NCBI GenBank assembly: GCA_015143295.1
Contig: CM026568.1
Span: 15,568,607-15,632,606 of the forward strand
DNA length: 64,000 bases
Direction of reading: 5' to 3'
Source: Tetracentron sinense
Lineage: Eukaryota; Streptophyta; Magnoliopsida; Trochodendrales; Trochodendraceae
Shown here: positions 55,200-64,000 of the stretch, piece after piece
How positions within the stretch are numbered: the first letter of the stretch is position 1
How the letters are laid out: each line of letters opens with the position of its first letter
Translations under genes and position numbers: made by a program
The notes under the pieces: model-generated
Database searches by the model: none
What the model was told of the DNA's origin: nothing
The model's input: the letters and a program-made list of their open reading frames with translations, nothing else

Positions 55200-56128
55200 T
55201 GCCTGGTCTAAATGGAGAGAGGAGCTCCACTCGACAATCGATTGGCGCACCCGTGACAAAATATGAAGAAAAGAGGATTGGGAGTTGTCAAATACTTGAC
55301 CATTTCCTCTCTTTCCAGATAACCCATGTTATCGCGCCCGGTAACACAGTCCAGATTGTTTCCTTAGCACCCACCAAAGATGTCAAACCCCAACAAGATA
55401 AGAAGCTCAGAATGGAAAATGGGAAGACCCACTCCACACCCAATCGAGTCAAGAAAAAAACCCAAATCTCAGAGACTACCGGACAATGCAAGAACAAATG
55501 ATTCACACTTTCTTCCTCTTTCAGGCACGGATAACACCGGTTGGCAAAGCTCCACCCTCTCCTCTCTAACTGGTCCGTAATTAGAATCTTATTTTGTGCT
55601 GCAGACCAGAGGAAGAAGGATACCTTCGTGGGGACCTAATTAACCCACACAGCCTTATGGGGAAAATAGTGCACAAGGGGAGAGCCAAGTGACTGCAAAA
55701 ATGATCTCACTAAAAATCTGCCACTGGTGCTTCGAGACCAAACCCTACAATCACTAATCTGAGATCCAGGGGAAAAAGGGCTCAACCTGTCCAAAAAACG
55801 TTGCATATCGCCGATCTCCCAATCATTTAAATCCCTCCTAAACCTAAGGCACCAAACAAAACCTCCACCCAAACTTTCTGCACGCTCGGCAATGTGGGTA
55901 CCCTGGTGAGTGGCCAAAGTAAAGATAGATCCAAAATCATCTTTAAGCGCTGACTGACCACACCAAACATTATGTCAGAACTGAATTTCTGCCCTATTAC
56001 CCAGCTTGAACCTAATAAAAGGATCTAGAGACTTGGCCACTCCCATAATACTTTTCCACAAACCCACACCGTGCGGGCCCCTAACCCTCTTAGGAAGCCA
56101 AGGTGATGCAAGGCCATATTTGGCCCAA
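55200..56128 (-). pseudogene. LINE ORF2 C-terminal zinc-finger region
   Basis: GGGFVWCLRFRRDLNDWEIGDMQRFL and VWSRSTSGRFLVRSFLQSL (55636-55917), then MNHLFLHCPVVSEIW and LPGAITWVIWKERK (55288-55506). The zf-RVT cysteine/histidine cluster lies around 55500-55600. Stops separate the ORFs. Confidence 0.85.
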
Positions 56129-57650
56129 TCACCTTCTCCAAAGACTCTCTCGCTCCTCACCGAAGTGCCAAACCCACTTTCCTAGTAAAGCCTTGTTCAC
56201 TTCATTGAAAGGGGTAATATTTAAACCCCCTGACCCTAACGGTTTATAAATTTGATTCCATTTGACAAGGTGATAGTTCCTTGTGCCATTCTTACCTTGC
56301 CATAAAAAATTGCGCTGAAGGCGCTCCATGGACACCGCAAAAGATCGGGGGAGAACCAAGGACGAAAGATAATAAGTTGGCAGGCTCCTGAGGGTGCAAT
56401 TGATGAGGGTCAGCTTACCGTCTTTGGAGAGGAGGCTTGATTTCCAACCCGCAAGCCTCAATGCGAATCGATCTAATACTGGACCCCAAGCGACTTTGGA
56501 TTTAAAGGGTGCCCCAAGCGGGAGATTGAGGTAAGAGGGAAGGGAGCCTTTACGACAACCAAGGCAGCTAGCCAGGACATCAAGGAGAGGAGTAACGCCG
56601 ACAAGCACAATTTCACTCTTGCCCAAGTTAACTCTAAGGCCAGACACGGCCTCAAAGCAGCGCAGGATACACCGGAGGTTAATGAGTTGGGAGCAAGAGG
56701 CACCACAAAATATTAAAGTATCATCAGCAAATTGGAGGTGCGAGATAATGAACCTCCCTTGTGCCCGAATCAACATCTGACTCAGGGCCTCAGAAACCAT
56801 GATGAACAATGCTGGGGGCAATGGGTCCCCTTGCCTTAATCCCTTGGACCTGCGAAAGAAGCCTTTAGAGCTCCCATTGATGAGAATCGAGAAGGATGCA
56901 GAGGAGACACAAGCTAAAATCCAAGAACACCAACGAGATCCAAATTCCATCCTACCCATCACATAAATGAGGAAGTCCCAATTGACATTATCATATGCCT
57001 TTTCCATATTGATCTTACACACAAGATCGGGAGTATTGCATTTCAACCGCTCGTCCACACATTCATTGGCAATAAGAATGTCATCTAGAATCTGTCTTCC
57101 CCTTACAAACGCTCCTTGATGAGGAGAGATAATAGTTCCCAAGACACTTCTGAGACGGATAGACAACACTTTTGCTAAAATTTTATAAGCACTACTGACC
57201 AAACTGATTGGCCGGAACTCTTTCAGATCTTGAGCCCTAACCCTCTTCGGTATCAAAGTCACAAAAGTATTGTTTATTGCTCGATCGAAAGACCCTGACT
57301 CGTGCAGCTCCTGCAGAAGAGCTAAAAAGTCCCTCCCCACAATATCTCAGCATTCTTGGTAAAATTCAATGGAAAATCCATCAGGACCGGGGGTCTTGTT
57401 CCTTGCCATAGATTGAAGGGCACTAAGAACCTCATCTTCTTGGGAATGGTCGCTCCAACTCCTCACTTTGGGCAGAAGAGATGGAAGCAAATGGTAGACC
57501 ATCAAGCTTAGGGCGCCAGGATACTTTCTCCAGGTACAACTCCTTATAGAACCCGACCACACTATCCTCGATGTCTTTTTGATCCGTCAGCAAATGACCA
57601 TCGACTAGAAGACTAGAGATGAAATTGGCTTTTCGATGGAGGTTAGCCAT
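56129..57650 (-). pseudogene. LINE ORF2 reverse transcriptase
   Basis: A 403-residue open frame (56129-57340) preceded by short frames up to 57650. It reads NKTPGPDGFSIEFYQEC, NTFVTLIPKR, FRPISLVSSAYKILAKVLSIRL, ISPHQGAFVRGRQILDDILIANE, KINMEKAYDNVNWDF and GLRQGDPLPPALFIMV. The active-site box HLQFADDTLIF (about 56716-56748) has both catalytic aspartates intact. NLGKSEIV and LPTYYLSSL follow. A stop at about 57345 splits it from the N-terminal part. Confidence 0.92.
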
Positions 57651-57943
57651 TTGTTGAAAGAATTTAGTATTACGGTTTCCCTCCTTTAACCATCTAATCC
57701 TCGACTTTAGACTTTATTTTCCAACTAATCTCCTCAAGTCTTATTGATTCCAAATAATCAATTTTCAAGGACTCCCTGACTCTACTCTCCGATTCGGATA
57801 GTGGACGAGAGCTCTCAACAATGTCAAGAGATTGAATATTAAGCAGGATTTTGGCTTTCTTCTCTGATATGTTCCCAAAGACCTCCTTATTCTAGGTCTT
57901 TATTCTCGCTTTGAGGGCTTTCAATTTCAGGCCAAATCTCGTG

Positions 57944-58701
57944 CTAGGAGGGGGAAGGCCACACCTCAGAAACTAAGGCTTTGAACTCCTCTTTCAGAAG
58001 CCACATATTCTCAAACCTAAAGGGTGACGGGCCTCCCCTCGATTTCCTGGAGGCCAATAGGATTGGGACATGGTCGGAAGTGGGATGAGGCAAGGATGAC
58101 TGGATAAGGTCAGGGAACATGTCTTCCCAATCAAGGGAGAAAAGGAACCGATCTAGTCTACTAACACGATGACCCAAAGGAAGCTGAGACCAAGTAAATT
58201 GGACACCACTATGGGGGTAATCAATCAAGCTATGACGGTTGATGAAATTTCCGAATCTTCGCATTTTGGCTGACTTAGATTGCACACTTCGTCTCTCATG
58301 AGGGAAGCAGGTGCAGTTAAAATCCCAGCCCATACACCAAGGGGCATCCCACCTCACACTCACATCATCTAACTCTTGCCAAAAATTAGTATCAGCAGAA
58401 GCCCCAGATGGGCCATAAACCCCTGAAAAAACCCAATTTGGTCCCCCACTAGTCAATCGACAAAGGATAGATATCGAGAACGCTCCTAACTCGGATTCCA
58501 ACACCTCAATTTGCCTCCTATCCCATACAAGTAGGATACCCCTGAGGCACCTATGGATGCTACACTGAGCCAAGCTGATGGTCCATCCCCCCATAGATCA
58601 CGAATTAGTTGGGGCCAGATTTTCCCCAACTTTGTTTCCTGAATACATAGCAAAGAAGGTTTTTTGGAAATGATGAATTTTTTGATTGCCGCCTGTTTCA
58701 C
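57944..58701 (-). pseudogene. LINE ORF2 endonuclease
   Basis: An APE-type endonuclease domain in two overlapping frames. The first (58486-58701) has SLLCIQETKL, the catalytic Glu motif. The second (57944-58594) has VFSGVYGPSG, GWDFNC, SRLDRFLFS and TSDHVPILL, the catalytic SDH. One frameshift lies near 58560. The domain nicks target DNA at the start of retrotransposition. Confidence 0.9.
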
Positions 58702-58745
58702 GGGGCAACTTAGACCGCGAATATTCTAGGATAACCGACTTAGAT

Positions 58746-61700
58746 CTAACATTGACTACTCTGAAGACCCTTACCCAATTGCTTAGACTGGGGAGACACT
58801 CTGCAATTAGACCTGTCATAGTTAACAACACACTTGAAACGCCTCACTTCCAAAGGTTCTCTCCTCTCCGAACCTGAGGAGAGCCTAGGTTTAGCCTTTC
58901 GCTTGACCACCCTCCCAGGGTTGGAAACTTCAAGAGACTGAAATAGTCTCCGTAGCTCATCTTCGTGACTTTCAACCGATAGGCCAAGGAACTTGCTAAT
59001 ACTCTTCAGTTTACTGTCAACCCAAGGGGATAAACCTATGACACCAGCAGAGGGCGAGGAATGCCACTTCCCACCTATGGCTCTAGTTAGATCTATTTGG
59101 GTGTGACCCTGAAGCCCGGACAACGAGCTAACTTTATTTTCAGTGAGATTACTCAAGCAGGGCATTGATTCAGCCCTTAAAATACTCATATGTTCCTCAT
59201 CTGGCTGTGATATCAGACCTCCCTGCATATGCAAACTCAAAAAGGAATTCAAACTAGTAGATCGATGAAGAGCTAACCGCCCAACCCTATTCAAAGGACT
59301 CTGAATAGGGAAAGGGGAGGGGGGGGGGGGGGGGGGGAGTGGGAAGCCGTACCTGAAGGAGGAAAGGAAGGTGAGCTCAGAGCCCTTGAGTAGCCTCTTA
59401 CCAAAGCTACGGGATGCTGAACACTGGCTTTGATAAAGGACGGTGTGGGCGGGAAAAGATTCTTGCCGCATCCTCCAGACACTGCTTCCGCAGAACAAGA
59501 TGGTACTTGACATTCTCTCTCAGGCGATGATCCCTCATATACCCTGATTACATCTGGTTGTGACATATCGGAATCTAATACTCCGGCTAACTCCCAATCC
59601 CTGCTTGACGATATCTCAAAAAGGTGATGCGCTGACACCTCCCTTGGCGGCGTGGAATAACCCGATAGTGATTCCAAAGCTTCTGAATTTATCTCTGAAG
59701 TAGCCAGATAAGGTGAACTCAAATGCCTAGACCCGCCGCACAACCCTGATTCATCCTGGACCCTTGACCCACTCTGAACATCTTCAGAATAGCCACTGTA
59801 GGCCCCCAAAGCAGTAAGAGGGGTTAAATTGTTGTGGCTGAGTGTGACCAACCCAAAAGCTTCTTCGGGTGGAGGGAAAGTTGCTGAGCTTGGTGTATCC
59901 TTCACTACTACCACCATTGGAAGGGTTTGGTCCTACCGCACACCTCCTTGCTGACCTTGGGACCTTCCATAGACGATTGGGGCAAGCTCTCCACCTATAT
60001 GCATGGCTCCAATAGAGATAGGGATGGAATCCCTCGATTGCCCTCTCCGGAGATCCTCGTTTGCTATCACCCTTGCCTTGGGACGGGCACTCAACGAAAG
60101 CCCCAATTTTTCAAAAACAGGGTCAAGAAGAAAAGGATCCGCACCCGCCTGATCCGCTCGAGCCAAATCCGGTTCGGGATTATGGGTTGACCCAGATGGC
60201 AAACCCACTACGTAACCCCCGGGCATGGATTGTTTCGGCCATGTTTTAGGCCCAAGTCCGAATCTTAGTCTTGGGTTTGGAAGTCCATTTAAAACTGATG
60301 GGCCATCTAAATCTGATTCTGATTCTAACGGGCCAACTCCTCTTGGGACTGTTGGGCCCAAATCATACTTTGAGGCCATCGCTGGACTATGGCCCACCGC
60401 TGAGTGACCCTGAGAACCAACTTCCACCTCCTTTGCTTTTGGATTTGAGTTTCTTGGCTTAGATGGTTGACCTAAGCTCCCTAACCGAGGCTTGACACTA
60501 GCCCACTGTACCATGTCAGCTGCTACTACAGAGCGCAGACCCTTCTCTTTTTGATGATGGATTGCTTTACCAACATTACTTTTGTTTTTTCTTTTTTTAT
60601 TTCTCCCCATGCGTCTACTCTTAAGATTTTGTACCTCTGCTCTATTGATTTCCTGCACACTGTGGCTAGTACTAGTACCTACTGATGGATTTGAGGAAGG
60701 GGGCTTTGCAATTTCGAGGCCTGTACTCGCTCTAACCCTCAAAGACTTTGCTTTTCTGTTTTGACAACCTACCCCAACACGCAATTGTACATACCTGCCA
60801 CATCATCATCTTCAACCTTAGGATGTTCCTCCTTATGCTGGAGCCCCTCCATCGACCAAGGGCTCATGGCTTCTTCCGCCACCGTGATGATGCTTATTTC
60901 GACTGGATATAGAACCTTCTTATCTTGCACTGTCACCATCCTTGGAATGGCTAAGATTCCCCCAATCGATACTCTAATTTTTGCAAAACTAAGGTAAGAG
61001 AGGTTTAAGGTAGATTGATGAGTTTCTGTGTATCCACCACAGAGCTCCCCTATTTTGATGAATATCTCTTCTTTCCATAGATGGAATGGGAGCCCCTGTA
61101 ATCCAATCCATCTCGATTTGGATAGTTCGGTAAAGGATAATGCATTTGCCTCGGGCCACCAGTTATAGAACGCAAGGGATGGCCCTCCCGGAATCTGAAT
61201 CAGAGTTCTTGCTTGGATATCTCGAGTTAGCTCCTTGTTCTTGGAGTTGTCCAACATCAGGAGAGCCCTCCTTGAATCAAAAGGTAAGAGGGAGATGTTG
61301 GACAGGGTTGAACTAAGTTCACGGATATAATCTTCTGCACAAACCCAGTTCACCCCTTCTAAAGAGGCAGAGACAACCATGGCTGATTCCTTAAACTTTG
61401 TAAATTCGAATTCGTGGTGCACCTGAATCCGAGGTTGCCCTCCTGCACTCGTAATAGAGCAACATCCTTTAGCACCCTCCGATAGCTATTTCCTTCCAAT
61501 GGTTCAGATCAGGTTCTTTGTTTAGGGAGGATTTCGGTAAGACAAACCTGGGATTGGGTAAGTTCTTGGTGCTGTTAGAGATTAAGAGTTTCTTAAGAAT
61601 AAAACTGAAACTTTCCCAACCCCAGCCTTTCTTTCCCTCGGGAATGAAAATGACATTTGTCTGCCTCTCATTTTTGTAACTGGGGATTTTAATGAACATA

Positions 61701-61777
61701 CCATTCAGGTTTCTACGTTTGAATATAACAGTTGAAGAACCTAAAAGGAAGATTTTGCCCACAATATAGTCATTCAT
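58746..61777 (-). pseudogene. LINE ORF1 (DUF4283-type RNA-binding protein), broken
   Basis: N-terminal piece 61469-61777; DUF4283-like core 60769-61422 (SLLPFDSRRALLMLDN, GGPSLAFYNWWPEA, RWIGLQGLPFHLW, IKIGELCGGY). Low-complexity C-terminal parts lie at 59933-60784, 59291-59917 and 58746-59513. Frames change near 61440, near 60775 and at the C homopolymer at 59319-59337, and a stop lies at about 59930. ORF1 proteins of plant LINEs bind the element RNA. A CCHC knuckle was not clearly seen. Confidence 0.78.
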
Positions 61778-62151
61778 CTTCGAAGAAATTGCTTTGAGGA
61801 TCTGTTCCAGTAGCCACGGGACGCTGGATAGATGAAGTTGGACCCTCGACTAGTATCCCCTCCCTCTTTCATAAATATGGAGCCAACTTCTATCAGAAAT
61901 GGAGAGGTCGAAACTTTTGGATTCTATCTGGAGGTGACTGCTCACCATTGGGCCTTCTAATGGAGAACTCGCCTGTACTGCACCTGTAGCTATTAAAAAA
62001 CCTCAGCAGACCTCTGCATCTTCACCTGTACTGCACCTGTATCGTGAGTTATTAGCACACTGTTCCTGCATCTTCACCCGGCATGAGCACACTGTTCCTG
62101 CATCTTCACCTTGATGATAAATTAAAACACAGATTAAAAAAATTAAAACTA

Positions 62152-62638
62152 ACTTGAGTTTTGAGTGCCCATAAAAGAAGGGCAAAGGGAAAAGCCATGA
62201 TCAGATGGCCTAATACTAGGCTTTGATTCAACGCTTCTTGGGATATGCTCTTGCATCAACATTTTGGTTAGGTAGGTGGTAATGGAAAGTCCAATTATGC
62301 TTCTCACTTCTCATACACTTCCATGCATCTGCATACGGCAATACACGGGTATGAAAAATGCAATCATGCTACTCACTTCACAGATACTTCCATACATCTT
62401 CCTTCAATGATACTGTACATGCACTTTCAGCAGATTGATTTCATCTTATGGATAGTTCAGGTCTAAAATATTTTATATTTCGTACTCATAGGAGATATTT
62501 CAAACCCCCCTCCTCTTTTTGACATATTCCAATATAAGAGATTGTATTTCTAATGCCCTTGTTCACAGGGGTGAGGCCCTAGCCCTCAAAGGGCCTGGAC
62601 TAGCTAGGCCCAAGGCCGGGTTAAGGCTGAAAGAACCG

Positions 62639-62690
<52 letters not shown>

Positions 62691-64000
62691 TGTTTTAGCA
62701 TTTTGCTTTTTACATTGATTGCCAATCTAACATATAACCCTCTTTTATTTGGGCTTGGGAATTACAAGGAAAGATGATGATTCCTAGCCTCATACACACT
62801 TCTGTTACAGTTGGGGGGGTAGGTTCAATCTATAGTGAGGGGGTTGGTAAAATTACCACCACCCACCCTGATTGTTACTGTTTGATTTTAGATTCGTGCG
62901 GTTAAATTAAAAAAAATTGAAAAACGTAATAACTTACAAGAAGATTCTGAAAAAATACTACTTATATTACATACACAAATATCTCTCTTAGATTATAAAA
63001 TAAATAAATAAGTGACTACTCTACAATGGTAGTCCATTACACATACAAGTAAGAGGGCATTTCATAATTAGGCCCGACTCGGCCCTAGGGCCTTAAGAGA
63101 AAAAAATAAATCCCTCTATTTTGTGGGTTTTAAAGGGCCAGGTAGGGTCGGAGCCCCTCATCAAAAGGCCAGGTTGACAGCCCTACTTGCAGAAATAGAT
63201 ATTTTTTGCAAGAAAAAAAGATCTGCGTCTTCAATGTGTAGTCTCTTACTTTGATTTAGACCAAGATAACTCTGTGATGTTTGTTGCAAAAGAGAATTTC
63301 TAATTTTGCATGCGATTTTTGGTATTTTCTGGAACAATTTGAAGATTGATTTGCTACATTGATGGTTTTTGACATGATAGATATACAAAAGGAAAATGGA
63401 TGTTTTGAGATTTGAGGAGTATTACAGGGGTTTGCTGTCTAAAGTCTCATTTCCCTTTTTCTTATATGCAAGGATGAGTGTTTAACAGTGCAGACACCTG
63501 AAGGGACTAGTCCTTGCTTTGAAGAATTTGCCCCCCCCCCTCCCCAAAAAAAGGATCAGTGTTTTACAAATGTAACTCAAAATTTGTTGTTACATTTTCT
63601 AGGTGGCTGTATGATTTCCAATGGCACATTGCTCTTTTTAGATTTACAATCAAAGTAACAGACTGAAAATTAGTTGTCTCTAGAAGTGGCAACACATGAA
63701 ATTACATTGTGCTATTAATGATAGAATTTTGCTAGATTATTAACAAATGATAACCTCTTGAGTTTAATTCAATTAAGACATTGTTTGAAAGTATGATTCT
63801 TTGTATTCTCCCCTGAGGATGGTTATTCTATTTTCATGATAGAAAAATTATTTGCCAGACATAAATAACAAAAAGATTCCTTGTTTGGGAAGCTCTTGCA
63901 CAAGTCATCGTTGTCCAAATGAAGTATATACTGTCTAAGAAAAATCAGGAGGCAGTTTTTTTTACATTTTCTTAATGAAGCTGTCCGGTGATCAGGAAAA
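62152..64000. other. Right end of window, intronic
   Basis: A TA microsatellite lies at 62642-62689. GC-rich MITE-like scraps rich in GGCCC/GGGCC lie at about 62565-62640 and 63070-63185. A C run lies at about 63532-63541. No exon was recognised. Confidence 0.55.
62642..62689 (+). repeat. TA microsatellite
   Basis: About 24 TA units. Confidence 0.95.

Larger units (their letters stand above)
55029..62151 (-). mobile_element. Near full-length L1-type LINE, antisense in intron 8
   Basis: About 7.1 kb with ORF1, endonuclease, RT and zf-RVT in the expected order. The 3' end is a short poly(A) on the minus strand after TTTACCGATC (55029-55040). A direct repeat ACTTGAGTTTT flanks it (55022-55032 and 62152-62162). 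At least the 7-bp ACTTGAG is a convincing target duplication; the T run is ambiguous. Frameshifts and stops break both ORFs, so it is inactive, but its preservation is good. Confidence 0.82.
50956..64000 (+). other. PP2A-A intron 8, incomplete in window
   Basis: At least 13045 bp. Holds a deleted LINE (52050-53850), simple repeats, a near-complete LINE (55029-62151) and AT-rich or MITE-like sequence. Confidence 0.75.

Noticed and set aside
59927..60764. + strand ORFs opposite LINE ORF1
   Set aside because: They are shadows of the low-complexity ORF1 region on the minus strand.
51000..64000. Further PP2A-A exons
   Set aside because: I looked for the expected next segment (VIGIDLLSQSLLP and HWRVRLAIIEYIPLLA) and found nothing on the + strand. 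The exon is presumably beyond the window.

Overview
This is nuclear DNA from a flowering plant with a large, transposon-rich genome. The evidence is a split gene with canonical plant GT-AG introns, several families of LTR retrotransposons, L1-type LINEs, hAT transposons and a SINE. There are no bacterial-style gene blocks. The very long introns, several of them larger than 5 kb, suggest a large-genome lineage such as a magnoliid or early-diverging eudicot. That placement is a guess.

The only host gene I can support is the scaffold subunit of protein phosphatase 2A (PP2A-A, HEAT-repeat protein). It lies on the + strand. Seven coding exons, between 29960 and 50955, join in frame to give residues 1-387 of a protein that normally has about 587. 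A likely promoter and non-coding first exon lie near 22340-22591. The last intron runs off the end of the window, so the C-terminal third is not here. Measured from the proposed first exon, the gene covers more than 41 kb for about 1.2 kb of coding sequence.

Region by region: 1-16170 is a nest of elements. A + strand LINE is split by a complete 13.6 kb SIRE-type Ty1/copia element (1128-14744, minus strand, TSD CTAAA, tRNA-iMet PBS), and the 3' LTR of that element itself carries a 2452-bp solo LTR. 16172-22150 holds decayed LTRs and two partial Athila-like integrases. 22160-22600 is the probable PP2A-A promoter. 22600-29936 is intron 1, with LTR scraps and an antisense LINE. 31137-36496 is intron 3, with nested hAT elements. 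38595-44616 is intron 5, with a LINE scrap, an LTR, a truncated copia element and another LINE. 44983-50850 is intron 7, with a gypsy element whose LTR was invaded by two hAT elements. 50956-64000 is the unfinished intron 8, with one deleted LINE and one near-complete antisense LINE with target-site duplications.

The most unusual signal is regulatory. The SIRE LTR has seven copies of a 14-bp near-palindrome (ACCGATCGATCGGT and variants). Within two clusters they are spaced 19-21 bp apart, and they lie just upstream of the LTR TATA box. Two more copies, again 21 bp apart, lie just upstream of a second TATA box in front of the element's extra third ORF. A second, unrelated LTR family in the same window has a GTCGAC-type palindrome arranged the same way (3 + 2 copies, 20 bp apart, about 80 bp upstream of a TATA box). 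This looks like a recurring promoter design that none of the standard feature types explains.
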